Origin: Paramarasmius palmivorus | Lineage: Eukaryota; Basidiomycota; Agaricomycetes; Agaricales; Marasmiaceae | Direction of reading: 5' to 3' | Length of the DNA stretch: 64,000 nt | Assembly: GCA_037176845.1 (NCBI GenBank) | Contig: JAYKXP010000084.1 | Span: forward strand, 124,001 to 188,000 | In this document: piece after piece, positions 36,908-49,126 of the stretch | How positions within the stretch are numbered: the stretch's first letter is position 1 | How the letters are laid out: every line of letters starts with the position of its first letter | Notes under the pieces: model-generated | Told to the model about the DNA's origin: nothing | Databases searched by the model: none | The model's input: only the letters and a program-made list of their open reading frames with translations | Translations under genes and position numbers: made by a program

Positions 36908-37488
36908 AGTTTTTATCTTATGTATTATTACTGCAATTTTTGGTGCTTTGATGATGATTATCCATCCATCCTCTGTTTATTTCTTTGCTCGTGTATCAAC
37001 AGAATTCTTTATGATAAGTAGTTCCTTTTAGTTAGATGTCATAATAAGACACGAATTGCAACTGTACTTTGTACGTCTTGATGGATAAAACCCACCTGAA
37101 CTATAAGCTTGGATTTGGATTAGTTCTCGAAGTTGGAAAGGTAGATACAAAGCTTGTAAAGACGAGCCAAAGTTCTAACAGCTCTCAACTTTACTCGCAC
37201 CACCAAGGATGAAGCAACTCTCAAAGCTTGTTGGATATTCCAGCGGTAGGTAATCGTACACAATAAATACATCAACAATCATGAAACCTGTAATCCAAAT
37301 GGTCCGTTCCGGAGAAACCACGTAACTAAACAGCTTCATCTACAACATCCGCCCTGGCGGAAAATGGGGGGCAGTATTCGGTTGATCAAGTGCAGAAGGC
37401 GTAATCGTGGAGGTACGTTAGATAGTCAGGTGTCGCGAGAGCCATCTATTCCAATTCCAGTGTCGTCGACTTGACGAGGGGACATAGA
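36908..37488. other. Convergent 3' flanks of EPL1 and the small minus-strand gene
   Basis: About 580 bases between two converging genes. Nothing coding was recognised. Confidence 0.4.
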
Positions 37489-38029
37489 TCACCAGTAGAT
37501 GCGACGTTCGACGGTCCTTGCTGCGGGAGCTCTTCCAATGCTGGGACGGGAATATGATACGGTGCGCTTTACGCGGGTTACGGTGGGGTACCTGTTATTG
37601 TGGAGTATCGTCGTCAGCATGGAATAATAAAGGTTAAAAGTGGAATAGGGCGAAGGGTCGAGGCAAGGAACGAGGGACAATGGATATGAAGACATGCGGT
37701 ATCCATGAGGTCATTTGACAAGGTAGCGAGTAAGTCGAGTCCAAAAGATTAAAACTCACCAATGGTTGTAGACTTCACCGCCGTCCATTTGGACTTCGAT
37801 TATTTGACGGCCCTAGAGAATGTGACCCGGTCAGAGTCGTAGGATGCCAGCAGCAAGAGTCCTAGCGTACCAAGTAGTCAATGTGTGACCCAACGACGAG
37901 ACCTTCTCTACGGCCAGAAAAGCCATTGTTGACTGCGACGATGTCACCGGGCTATAATCCAGACAATGGTGAGATTATTGGATATCGATTCTTGGTCTGA
38001 GAACGCACGAGAATATCTTCTGTGGACAT
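37489..38029 (-). CDS. Small conserved-looking protein, possible SH3/Tudor-like fold
   Basis: A four-exon gene with clean phases: MSTEDIL, then PGDIVAVNNGFSGRREGLVV, then RQIIEVQMDGGEVYNHWYPT, then a basic tail VTRVKRTVSYSRPSIGRAPA ending RRIYW. Donors are GTGCGT, GTACGC and GTGAGT. The product is about 90 residues. The pattern of a loop with Gly-Asp, repeated strands and a Tyr-Asn-His-Trp end looks like a small beta-barrel (KOW, Tudor or SH3-like), but that is inference. I recognise no named family. The start context and complete splicing make it a credible gene. Confidence 0.7.
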
Positions 38030-38803
38030 GTTGCTTGAGTTTGCTTGAGGGTTGTCTGCGACGGCGAGGGAGGGTAAGAGTATAAGAGAATGCGAGAGTC
38101 TACCGACACGGAGTCAGTCGCAGAGACGATGAGGATATAAGGGGAGAAGAGGAGAAGACTTGAGGGGTGCTGGAGAAAGGGATGGAAGAAAAAAGACAAG
38201 CTTTTATAGATTAGATGGCCCATTGTTCTCAACGCGAGGCTGCCTCGAGGCGCCCGGTACTGAGTAACCGACCGTAATGCTCCGCCGCCGTCGCCGTCGA
38301 CAGGCGTCAGGGTTGCGTTAGGTAGAAACCATTGAACCGCTTACGGGTACTTACTTTGTATTCCTTGTACGCAAATAATCGTAACAAAGCTCGAGTCGCC
38401 CCAGAGCTCGCCGCTAGTGCCAGCAAAGAAGTCAGGAATTCTGGCGAAACTTGGCGAAGCTCACCATGATATCAATGCCCAGGTCCTGGGAAATATTTTT
38501 CTAGTCGATTCCGTTTTCTTCTGATGCATTGTGCGTGTGATCCTCGAGGCATCATTTGATTGACCTAATTTCCCCGTCGATATTCGCGTTGGCGAATGGG
38601 TGAGGAGGACACAGCAAAGGCATGGCATTGAGAGGTGAGCGTACTATCTAATACAAAAAGATGCTATACAAGAAGAAAGAAGTCACTAAAACATGTTCTA
38701 CACGTTACCTTACAATATCTTATCCCATTAATCTATACTCCCCTCGACCATGCAACATTCGCGTGGGTGATCTGTCCATGGGCCCTAAAGGCAAAAGACA
38801 CGC
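38030..38803. other. Intergenic, about 770 bases
   Basis: Promoter of the small minus-strand gene and 3' flank of the DUF1992 gene. Pyrimidine-rich tracts near 38100-38200 (on the minus strand) precede the start codon. No other element. Confidence 0.4.
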
Positions 38804-40259
38804 TCATCGTGCTTTCCATCTCCCCGCAATCCTGTCAAACAAGCCCAAAATGGCATCTTTAATACTCATGAAACCACCATCTAAACCTTCTATCCCTTCC
38901 GGTGCAGAATTACCACTCCTGGGGATAACCCTGGTGTTCCCAATCGATGGCGACCTCTCTCGGATACCTCTTAGAATATCTTCCGCGCACTCTTCATACA
39001 GCCTCTCCACTTCAACACTCCGGGAGTAATATGCCCTTCGGACGGCATAAGGTGCAATGCCGTTGTACTTTCGCACCAGAGAATTCACCTCTTCGACCGC
39101 AGTATCATGGTAGGACATCTGCCGTTGTTCCCATGTCTTGTCACGATGCAACTTGATGTCTTCGATGGTAAACTTGGCGAGTATCTGTGGTGGGTGGTCT
39201 GTTGTGAGATTCCTGATAGCCCTTTTCGTCCAGGATTGACGGAGGACCTCGCGGAATGTTGTTACAGCCGTATCGAGTTCTGAGAGGTGGTGAGCACAGA
39301 TCAGCCCGCACAGAGAGGTCGCGCACCAGCTTGTAACTCTACCCAAGGTGGAGCAGCACCGTTCTTTTGCACAATTCGGTTCATGAGGAATTCTTCGCGA
39401 GCTATGAATGGATTGCTCTCTTCTACAGCGCGAGCGAGAGGTCTCCCTCTTCCTTTGACATTATTGAATAGGCCGGCAGATCGCGCTCGCTGTCGACGCG
39501 TTGGTGCGATATTGCAGATAGCAGGTAGGATTTACGTACCTCGATTCTGTCTTCAATGAGTCCTGCCCAGCCCTTGAGACTGACAGGATTCGGTCGACCG
39601 CCAGCAACGCTGCTCTTAAGCCCGAGCTTGTAATCTAAAGTAGACTCTCGTGCTCTACCGAGTCTACCGGCTTGTTCCGTCCTCTTAAGCGTCTCCCTTT
39701 CCTGTCTTCTGGCCTTCTCGTCTTGTGGAGTAGACTGACTTCGAGGAGGTAGGGGCGGTATATTGGCAAGCTTGACAGATGAAACAACATGCGATGGAAC
39801 CTTGAACTCTGTGTGCCAAGGTCGATGGCTCTCCGATGAAGGTAACAGAGGTTCATTTGCCCACGAACCGGTCTGTGAAGGCTGAATTGGTGCTGAAGAA
39901 AGACCGACATGCCCAACTCTCGGCGGTGTACCCTTCATTTTCTCCTCTGCCGTCCGAATCGCCCCGCTGCGCAGCGGCTTATACTTGTCAACCAGCATCC
40001 TAAGAACTGCATCCTGCATGCTTTCTTCCCCGGTCCAGTTTTCTTCCCGGTTCTCTAGGAAAGACAAGTGAGCCGACTTTTGTCGTACAGCCTCTCCTTT
40101 CGCCTCTTCTCGAGCAGCATCCTGGAATAATTTATCGCTTGCACGGGTGTCCGAACAAAGTTTTGATCTAGTCGAGAAGGTTCTGGAATGTTTGAAAGGA
40201 GTCAAAAATGGCCGTACTCGCATACAGAAATGAAGGTGGCGATGATGGAACGATGACAA
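38804..40259 (-). CDS. DUF1992 / DNAJC28-like mitochondrial protein
   Basis: Three exons (39540-40259, 39327-39489, 38804-39279) join cleanly. The N-terminus MRVRPFLTPFKHSRTFSTRS (after an upstream in-frame Met) is a good mitochondrial presequence: basic, no acidic residues. The conserved domain spans the first two introns: GWAGLIEDRIERARSAGLFN, then VKGRGRPLARAVEESNPFIA, then EFLMNRIVQKNGAAPPWVEL. That is the DUF1992 signature found in DNAJC28; no J-domain is present here. Function in the family is poorly known. The gene is divergent from the WBP2-like gene, with only 77 bases between the start codons, so they may share a promoter. Confidence 0.87.
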
Positions 40260-40336
40260 GCCGCGCAGCGCCAGTTTCCGAATTCATTCTGTTTCTTGAT
40301 CTCTAACCACCATTATCTGATTCTCCTGCCGCAATC

Positions 40337-41009
40337 ATGGCTCTGAACTGTACGATGCTCAACAAAACGAGAGAACCGATACCTCTCCCGGGGGAAATGT
40401 TTATCACGACTATCGATTCTGGAGCAGAGGTTATCCTTAATATACCAGAAAGCCAGGATGGCGACTCCTCGGGCGGGGGTCAAAAGATGAAGGCGATGGG
40501 CCGGGTATGGATTACAGATCAACGGGTGAGTGCTATGAACGCTTTCCAGAAGGATATATACTTATATTTGGGGTATAGTTCCTATTTACGTCGGCACCAG
40601 ACTCTTCGTTTGATTCTCTAACGGTCCCATTACCTTCAATCCTATCAACCAAGTTTGAGCAACCTATGTTTGGCTCAAACTATCTCTACTTTGAGATCAA
40701 GCCCTCTTCTGGAGGTGGCCTTACCGATGGGACCAACGTTGAACTTCGGTTCAAGAATAGGGCCATGTTCGAGTTCGTGGCGTTATTGGAGAAAACTCGA
40801 GAGAGGGCGATCTACATGAAACGGCAGGCTGCACAGGCCGAAGATGAGGACGGTTTGCGTGCGTTTTCGCATCTGATGGTTTTGTTTTCAAACGTGCTGA
40901 TGACATTCCATACTTTACAGCCACGTACACATTACCAGAGGAATCTAGGACCGTCACCTTGGTTAATGGTGTACCGGTTGAGAATCCACCGGAATATGGG
41001 TCTTCGTAA
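40337..41009 (+). CDS. WBP2-like GRAM-domain protein
   Basis: A 183-residue protein of three exons (40337-40525, 40579-40852, 40921-41009), all in phase. It begins MALNCTMLNKTREPIPLPGE. The GRAM/PH-like domain includes KAMGRVWITDQRFLFTSAPD, LPSILSTKFEQPMFGSNYLY and VELRFKNRAMFEFVALLEKT. This matches WW-domain-binding protein 2 homologues. The C-terminus ends VPVENPPEYGSS, giving a single PPxY motif (PPEY) that would bind WW domains such as those of Rsp5-type ubiquitin ligases. That partner is inference. Compared with animal WBP2 the Pro-rich tail is very short. Confidence 0.85.
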
Positions 41010-41410
41010 TATGGGGTTGGACTATTGGTTGTATTTTTAGGGAAGGATTCACTGTCCATGTACGGTTTGCTTGGAAAAGGGGATGTACAACATGGTGTGC
41101 TTTATTTATGATTATGCAAAGCAAATCTCCGCCTCGTTTGGCCTCTCTTCCAGCAGTTTTTTGAACAGAAAACGTGCTTTTCAGATATGCCTGAACATCA
41201 TTTGATTGGGAAACTATGGCAGTGCACTGAAACGCCGAGCGCGGCTCAGTGGTACCGTCCACCTCCATCACGAATATAAATTCCGCGAGCAGAGAGCTTA
41301 TTCGTTATCTTTCAGATATAGAACAGTTGGACAATACTAGGAACACCATCCAGAGACCGAATTGAGCGGATGCATGCTCGTATTTTTTCAAGGGTAGTAT
41401 TTTACAGTCT
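41010..41410. other. Intergenic, about 400 bases, convergent genes
   Basis: 3' flanks of the WBP2-like gene and the FunK1 kinase. Nothing recognised. Confidence 0.4.
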
Positions 41411-44134
41411 TCAGCAGTGGTAGTCACTATCTATGGAGACCCATTTCCCTATCGACCAATCAACTCGTTCGGCATGTAGGCCTCCAAGGCGAACTTTGAC
41501 TAAGCCTGAGTACTTGCTATCGGCAATTAACGTTGTGTTCAAAACCGATTGAACGAAGGTAGGCGAGTCCAATATAGCTAGCTCTTTCTGAAGTTTTTGC
41601 CCCAAATGCGAGTCTTCTTGAAACACGAGCTTCGCTACGGCCGATTCGCGATCGAGACGAGCAGTTCTGAGATAAACGATGAACCTCAAGGCATCGCGTC
41701 TGAAATTGTCTGATAGAGGCTGAGGGAAAACCGCTTCCTGGTTCATGATTGACGTGTAAGCCGTTGACCTCTTTTGGTATATCTCTGCAAAGGTGATTTG
41801 CGTTGCCCAGGGGTCAAAGAGTCGGCCCTCCTCAAGTTCAAGTAGTTTGCCACCACGGTAGCGACCGAGCACCCACAAGAGCACCCAAGAAAATGCATCT
41901 GCGTCATGCCGGTAGACCCTTTTGACTTTCCCCGCCATGGCATCGTCGGTCAACAATTCTGAAGCCATGAACCTCAGAGGTCCCGGTATTCGTGAATCCT
42001 ACCGGTCTTGCCTCCCTGAGGTTTGATAGATCGTAGTCACACAACTTCGGTGTGCCGTCTTCGCTACACATCACATTCGCAACACTGATATCACCATGTT
42101 CGATACCATGCAGCCAAAGAATTGCATGACCTAGACTACATCAGCCGATGTCAGCATAGAGGGCCCAGACCGTACTCACAGCAAATAAGTCTGACAAATG
42201 CTGCTCTGAATATCTCCATGTCCGTTGTTAAAGATACGAGCGGAAGGTAGAAGACAAAGATGATCGCACGAGGTACCCTGTGCGACGGTTTGTCACCATC
42301 TGCCTTGATTCCTAGGGCTTGCCGGATGTGGCTCGTGTTGAAATCGTCAAAATCCTTGAAGTCCAAAAGCTCGGGGAGGCAAGCTTGCATGTTTGGTACA
42401 CCTTTGAGCAATTTATGAGCTTTGTTCAAGATGTCAACCTCACTTGTGCGAATAACTTCAGCGTGCGTCGGCTTGAAGGCAGCGTGACGCTGCTGGAAAG
42501 TCCCATACAGTACTTGAGGGTAACGTCCAGAAAGACCATGATGAGCTGTCATACTTTCCTCTCTGTTTCTATGAAAGACGTTCGATGTTCTGCCTCCAAG
42601 ACGAATCTCGTCGGTGCTGAGCTCAGGAATGAACCCCCAGTCCTTCTTATCGAATCGTTGCAATATGAAAAGCAAGGCAAGGAAATAAGGGAGGTCCTCC
42701 AATATATCAAATCCTGAGCTTTGGATGGGGCTTTCGCGATCGAAATACCAGATCCACAAACGAGAATCTGTTTCGAGGTATTACATCAGAATGCTATTTG
42801 CTATATACACCGAGCCTATACATACATCGGATGATGAAGTTGAGCACCTGGGCTCTGCCTATTTGTGCATTCATAGATTCGGCAGCGTGCATTACTACCT
42901 GAACTTCGGCGTGGGGCTTGGGATACTGAGAAACAGCTCTCTTCGTCAATGACGAACAGTCGTGGGAAAAGGACTGCAGCCTACATCTTCGGCGGGCCGC
43001 TTTCCCCCAGCTTTCTGGAGGCGTGCACTTGTTCGTCCTTCCGGACCTATAGAGCAGTTCAATATGTGTATTATTGGAGTAAAATACACCCTACTTTGAG
43101 CGAACGCCGTGTTCTTTCCGGTCCTGACGTGTCTGGAGCCACTTCCCTCTGGACGAGTGTCAGAAAGGTGTACACGAGTAAATCGCAACTGGTGCTCACC
43201 ATGATTCGACTCGCTCATCGGCTCAAATTTCTCCCCCCTCCCTCGCGCATCAATATGCTCATTCGCTTCTTTTAAAACTCCTTGTCTCGGAGAGATAGTC
43301 GACTTGGTATTTTGCTGTATAGTATACTCGCCCTTCCTGAAATCTGGTGGTAGCACGATCGTATCCTTCTCCTTCTTCAATTCCCATGAGCTCATGAACA
43401 TGCCCCGTTCTTGAGATTTAGAGAGGTACAATTCAGATCCATAGGCCCCAAAATGAGGGTCGGGTCGCTGACTTGGAACCAGAGTGCGTCGTGACCATCA
43501 CCCCCGGTGTGTGCCGGAGCGACTTCGGTCGACGGGGTTTTGAGAGATTTGAGGGCCTTCAGAGCATGGTTAACGGCTGGGCCTGCAAAGGGTGCATAGC
43601 GATCTTTCTGCGCCTGAGTCTTGCAGCTATTTAGGAATGATTAATGATCCGCTAGACAAGTCGCTATAAATGTGGTACATACTAGCGTTCGAGCTCCTCC
43701 TTCATTGCATATGCTTCCGGGGAAGCTTTCTCATTGGTACCATTCGCTAATGGTAACACGAGCGTGAGCAATTCATCTAGTAGCTGTCTTCCACATTTTT
43801 CCGGTTTGGAGGTCTGTATCTTGCAGAGCAAATGTATAAGAAGATTTTCGATCGCACATGTCTGGATATTGCTAAGGTCATGAGCATGGTATGGTGCTAT
43901 TCTGGCAACACTGAAAGGGTAGAAGTTAACGGTTGGGCATTGGCGAACTAACATGACGTACGTGCAACTAGCCAAGTGTTCACTAGCCCCAGCAGAACCG
44001 GGATTCAAATTGTGAGGTCTGGCTAATTTGGGTGCGGCTTTCCCTTGTTCAGGCGTCTTAAGTGGTTCCAGAGGAGCTGACATTGGAGGTTGACGACTAC
44101 TGACATCCGAATGTTTGTCCGCCAGTAGACCCAC
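41411..44134 (-). CDS. FunK1-family protein kinase
   Basis: A fungal-specific kinase-like family expanded in Agaricomycetes. N-terminal exons (43682-44134) read MGLLADKHSDVSSRQPPMSA and lead to DRYAPFAGPAVNHALKALKS, a typical FunK1 N-terminal segment. The kinase core has WLHGIEHGDISVANVM, an HGD catalytic loop in place of HRD, and TPKLCDYDLSNLREARPVGF, a DYD in place of DFG. Both are usual in this family. Near the end VYRHDADAFSWVLLWVLGR is the FunK1 hallmark. The stop is at 41411. At least five introns are implied, including one at about 42130-42180; exact joins in 42760-43680 are not all settled. Role unknown. Confidence 0.82.
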
Positions 44135-44791
44135 AAGTATTGCCGTTTCCAGAGAAGAAAAGTACCTTATTGCGTCTCAGTTGTTCCTTTTGATTTTGGT
44201 TCTGTTGATTCCTTCAGGAACTGTGTGTTCGGCGACTTCAGAAGCGACAACAAAGGTTTGGCATGAGGGGCGAGGACAAGTTGTGACCCTTGATTCAAAT
44301 TGTTCGTGAACTCTTGCACATCTTGGACCACAACCACCACAACCACCACAACCGTCGCTACCATCTGGCTACATTTCGTCTTGATCTGCACTCAATGACA
44401 CCAAGTCTGGGCTCCTTTTTGCGGGGCTTGTACTTGGGGAGATTACCATTTATTTTTTTTTTGGGATCTTGGCAATTACGGTACACCAGCAATGGCTTCC
44501 ACAGGCCCAAAATCTGACAGAAACCTTTCCACAGAGAAGTCGCTGAAAAGAAGTAATTTCTATCAATGAGAAGATGCAAATCAGCGTCAGCAGTGCTCAA
44601 AGTGCTCCTCAAAAGCATCCAATTCGACGTGTACGGCCCGGGCATTTTTATGATCACAAGGGCGCGAAGGTGGCATGAAGAGGTTGTAGACAGTGCTCAC
44701 ATACACATCCGAACCGCACTCTATGTCATGTGTCTATCCTGAGGACCATAAATCAGAGTGGTATAGTTGCTTCGATTCTAGTCCTTCGGCG
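44135..44791. other. Divergent promoter region, FunK1 and GH106-like copy B
   Basis: About 650 bases. A CCACAA-rich repeat lies at about 44330-44355 (on the plus strand). No clear TATA box near the GH106-like start. Confidence 0.4.
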
Positions 44792-47700
44792 ATGTTGACA
44801 TTTTTGTTATCGTTCCTTTTGGCAAGTGTAGCTTGGGCTCAAGACCGTGGAACGTTCGCCTCTCCTAGAACTGGCGTGAAATGGCGGTATTGGATTGAAG
44901 ATGCATCTGCAGACCCGGAGGTTCTTCGTTACGATATAGCAGAGATGGCGAAAGCAGGATCGTCTGGATTTGAACTCTTGAGGTGTGTTCCCCTACTACT
45001 TGCAACGGGAACGAGCTCTGACTTGATGCTAATGGTTTAGCTATCAGTCTTACGGTGGTGTAGAAAACAACACAGGGCTCGTCCTCATTGACCCTACAAC
45101 GTGGCTTTTGGTTCAGACCGTTTTCTCGACCTCACAGTCACAATGATCGAAGCTGCAAAAGAAAACAACTTGACCATCGACTTCACTCTGGGTCCCTCGC
45201 AGGGCTCCGGGGTTCCCATCAGAGATGTAGACCAAGAAGGCATGCTAGGCGAGCTCGTGTTTGGATTCCATTTCCTTCGGCCAGGAGAAACCTTCGACGG
45301 ACCCCTACCTTGTCCGTTCATCAGGCCATTCGTCAATTTCGATGGTGTGATTAGGAGTGCAAACACCACGAATAATACACTTGTAGCGGTCATAGGGGCC
45401 AAGTTGACTAGCGATGCGAACACAAGCGCGTCCATAGTCAGCCTCGATTTCGACTCGGTGGTCGACCTGACCGACTACGTTCAGACGGACGGCAATGCCT
45501 CCGTCGTTTCTTGGGAACCCAGCTCCGACGGTGATAGCGTCGTTCTGGCATTTTACTCTCGTCGAAACGGATTTCCGACCGCTGTGGGTGGCTTTAACGG
45601 GGTACAAGACGACAAGCCTGGTTCATGGGGTGCATACGTGGTGGACCATTTTTCAGCCAAGGGGTTGAAATTGCCTCCAAGTTCATCGAAGAGAACGTGC
45701 TTTCGCGTCAAAATATCGGTGAATTACTCAGGCAACCAGGTGTTGGAAAGTACATGTGGGAAGATAGCATGGAGTTCGAGGCGCAAGTGTGGTGGACGGA
45801 AAGTCTACCCCAGAGGTTTGTTGAGAGGCATGGCTATTCTATCAACAAGGTGTTACCGATCCTTCATAACCTTGCTCCTGGGCGTACGTACTGTCTTCCT
45901 TTTCCTGGTTTCCGTGGCTCATGATCAATGCAGGAGGCGGAAAACTTAATCAAACTTTGCGTACTCCCAAGCATCAGGAAACGCATCAATCGCATTCCTA
46001 GGCGACTATCAAGATACATTGGTACATCAAGCAACTCGATCTCTAAGAGAGTGTACTGAACCAAATCCCTAGACTTCACTTTACCTCGATTACATTGCAG
46101 CCTGGAACAAGTGGGCCCAGTCGATTGGTCTGGAGTATTCCGATCAGCCGGCGTATGGAAATGGATGGTTCATGGATGTTTCGGCAGCGGCAGCTGTTCC
46201 CAACACTCCCGAGATAGAATCTCTTGGTGTCGCACCAATCGATGAAGTCCGCCAGCTTTCTGGTGGTGTACATCTTGGCAATCATACCCTCTTTTCTAGT
46301 GAACTGGGAGCCCGCTTCAACTTCTCTGGATCTCTTTCAATGACACAACTGCTCAGTGATGTGAAGAGTCAGGTGAGTGTACACGGACTTTTCTTTTCTT
46401 TGTTGTCGGTTGACAATACCTGTTAGTTCGCTGGTGGCGTCAATATTGCTCTGTTACATGGTTATCCGTATAGTGGACCTTACCCTAATACGACATGGCC
46501 AGGTATAACAACTTTCGCGTACGTGCAGCCTCATCCTCTGGTATCTTTCACTTACAGTTTTTCAGGTACAATTACGCAGAAATGCATGGTCCTCGAAACC
46601 CAGCTTGGGAACACTATAAGGAATACCTTGGTTTCGTCGCTAGGAACCAATACATCCTTCAATCTGGCATCGCAAAGGTCGATGTTGCAATATATCGTAA
46701 AGACTATGGACTGGCGAAGACTGAGCCTTTCCACAACGTCAATACCACCCTCATCAGTGCCGGGTTCTCCTACGAGTACGTCAGCCCGGAGAATTTCAAG
46801 CTTCCTGGAGTAACAGTCAAAGATGGGCGTCTGGCGATCGGAGGACCAGCCTACAAAGCCTTCCTCTTGAATCGCCATTGGAATATCACAATCGAAGCAG
46901 CCCAAAGTCTGATCGAATTTGCGAACGATGGACTACCAATTATCATCTCGGGCGGCATCCCAACCACTGTTCCAGGATATGACCCAGACGGTACACAAGG
47001 CCAACAGGTTCGGGAACTATTGGCAAAGCTTGTCGAGTTACCTACAGTGAAGGTTGTTGAGGACGAGCTCGCGGTTTCTGACGCTCTTGATACTCTTGGT
47101 GTCGTGCCGAGCGTGAAGGCGGATCCACCTGCACCTTCGTTGTTTACTGTTCGTCGGGATGAAGGTTTCAAAACCGCTCACTTCTACCTGTACAATCAGG
47201 GGCCCGATCCCATCAATTTCACTCTCACTTTAGCGCCTGGATTCGACGGTGTGCCATACACGTTGGATGCATGGACAGGAGAAGTCAGCCCAGTCTTTAT
47301 CTGGAGCAATACGTCGGATGGAATAGAGATACCCTCGGTAGCACTGGCCACAAATCAGACTGCGTTATTCACCGTGACTTCGCAAGCCGTGTTCGAAGGC
47401 GTGTCTTCCCCATCGGTGCATATTGTCAGGGCAGACCCGGATGTATCTGCAGTCGCGGCGGGTTCGGGTGCAGTCGAATTGCGGTCAAAGGTTAGTGGGA
47501 CAAGGCAGATAAAGCTTTCAAATGGCCAATAAGGCGATACGCTTCTCACTGGAAGGCGAGGAGATTCAGGTGCTCGGCGGATGGCAGCTTAATATTACAA
47601 GATGGGAGCCTCCAGAGGATCTCTACAAGACAAAGTCGATCCTCGTACCACAGCCTCCAATCAACCTTACTCAAGGTCTCGTTCCATGGGACGAGATCGA

Positions 47701-48087
47701 GGGGTACGAAGATGCCTCTGGTGTAGGCACATATGTGACGACGTTCGATTGGGAATCATGGCAAAGACAGTGGGGTCGGTGTTGAATTGAGATTTTGGTG
47801 TGGTCGTACACACACTCAAGGCTTGGCTTAAATGGAACCAGATACCAGCTGCTGATCCAACGAACCCGGTGGTGGATATATCGTCTTTGGTGAATGAAGG
47901 TACAAATACGTTGCGTGTGGACGTGGCGAGTACGCTAGTGAACACTTTGAACGCCGTGCCGGGCGTCGTTTCTCTAGGTCAGGTTCGGGTGGAAACCATG
48001 AACCCATTACCCGCAAATCAGCATTATGGTTTAATTGAACCTATTCGCCTTATTCCATACGCACGTACAAAGACGAAATTAGAGTAG
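44792..48087 (+). CDS. GH106-like secreted glycosidase, copy B (frame breaks)
   Basis: A paralogue of the gene at 16525-19952. Exon 1 (44792-44982) encodes signal peptide MLTFLLSFLLASVAWAQ and then FASPRTGVKWRYWIED. Exon 2 begins near 45042 with SYQSYGG. Further landmarks match copy A: NLTIDFTLGPSQGSGVPI, VGKYMWEDSMEFEAQVWW, EVRQLSGGVHLGNHTLFS, ARNQYILQSGIAKVDVAIY, and the C-terminal sandwich GGWQLNITRWEPPEDL. It ends QHYGLIEPIRLIPYARTKTK at 48087. Frames break near 45093 (one C short), 45662 (one G short), 47531, 47754 and 47796. Copy B shows more breaks than any other long gene except the AA9, so it may be decaying, but errors could explain all. Probable role as for copy A. Confidence 0.65.
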
Positions 48088-48177
48088 CAAGAGTAACAGG
48101 GTAAGCGTAGAAGTCGTGCTTTTACAATATATATATACTATCATACATTTATCGGTATTCTGAGACATCGTCCCTGT

Positions 48178-49126
48178 TCATTGTATATCGGGCCATTCTA
48201 AAAGTTCACGAATGAATGCACTTGTGTCTTTCGCTCGCATGAGTGCCTCCCCGACCAAAACTGCATGTACCCCTTGTTCCTTGTAAACTCTAACATCCTG
48301 CGAGCCCGAGATCCCACTCAATGCACAGAGGACAATGTCCTTCTCCCGAACCATATCCACTAACCTGCTCGTCGTCCCCATATCTACCTGGAAGTCGTGT
48401 AGGTTCCGATTGTTGACACCGATGACCTTAGCACCTAGCTCAATAGCTCGAGCCATTTCGGCCGCATTGTTCACTTCCACTAACGGTTCCATTCCGAGAG
48501 AAGTAGAATATGCGTATAATGATGTGAGTCGTTCATGTGAGAGCATGGCTACGATTAGAAGCACTGTATCTGCTCCATGAAGTCGAGCTTCCGCGATCTG
48601 ATACCTGTTTGAAAAGACTTTTGAGAACAGTACTAGTGCTAACTATGTAACATCACTCACTCATCAAATATGAACTCTTTTCTCAGAATGGCTGGCCGAT
48701 TCGGTAGTCCATCTACTGCCTGTCGGACAAGGCGCATATCGAAAAGTGAACCTTTAAACCATGTCGGTTCCGTGAGTACCGATATCACAGATGCACCCGA
48801 CTGAGCATAGGTCAATGCTTGCTGCGCTGGATTAATGTTCATCGCGATCTCTCCTTTCGATGGACTAGCACGTTTAATCTCCGCCATAAGAGAAAGGGAT
48901 GGATTCGTCGTTGATGTAGATGGGTTCGTTTTAAGACGAGTGACGAGAGGTATCTGGGTGGTGCCAGGTTCATCTCGAGGTATGTTTTTATGTCTTCTGG
49001 GCTCGTTCCAGGTGTGGCTTTCGAGATTTCGACATCTTTCTGACGCTGAGCGTAAATTTTTTCGAGGATTGTAGGGGGTTTGGATGCAGACATGGTGGTA
49101 ATGGAAGAAAAGTAGCGTGAAGCCAT
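48178..49126 (-). CDS. Free-standing indole-3-glycerol-phosphate synthase
   Basis: Converts carboxyphenylaminodeoxyribulose phosphate to indole-3-glycerol phosphate, the step before tryptophan synthase. Two exons, 48661-49126 and 48178-48604. Landmarks along the TIM barrel: [35 protein letters not shown] with the catalytic Lys, [64 protein letters not shown], and [10 protein letters not shown]. One C is missing in a run near 48957 (APP/QIP). The start could be 49126 or the Met at 49093. In most fungi this activity is the middle part of a three-domain protein (glutamine amidotransferase, synthase, isomerase). Neither flanking domain is present here. Confidence 0.9.
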
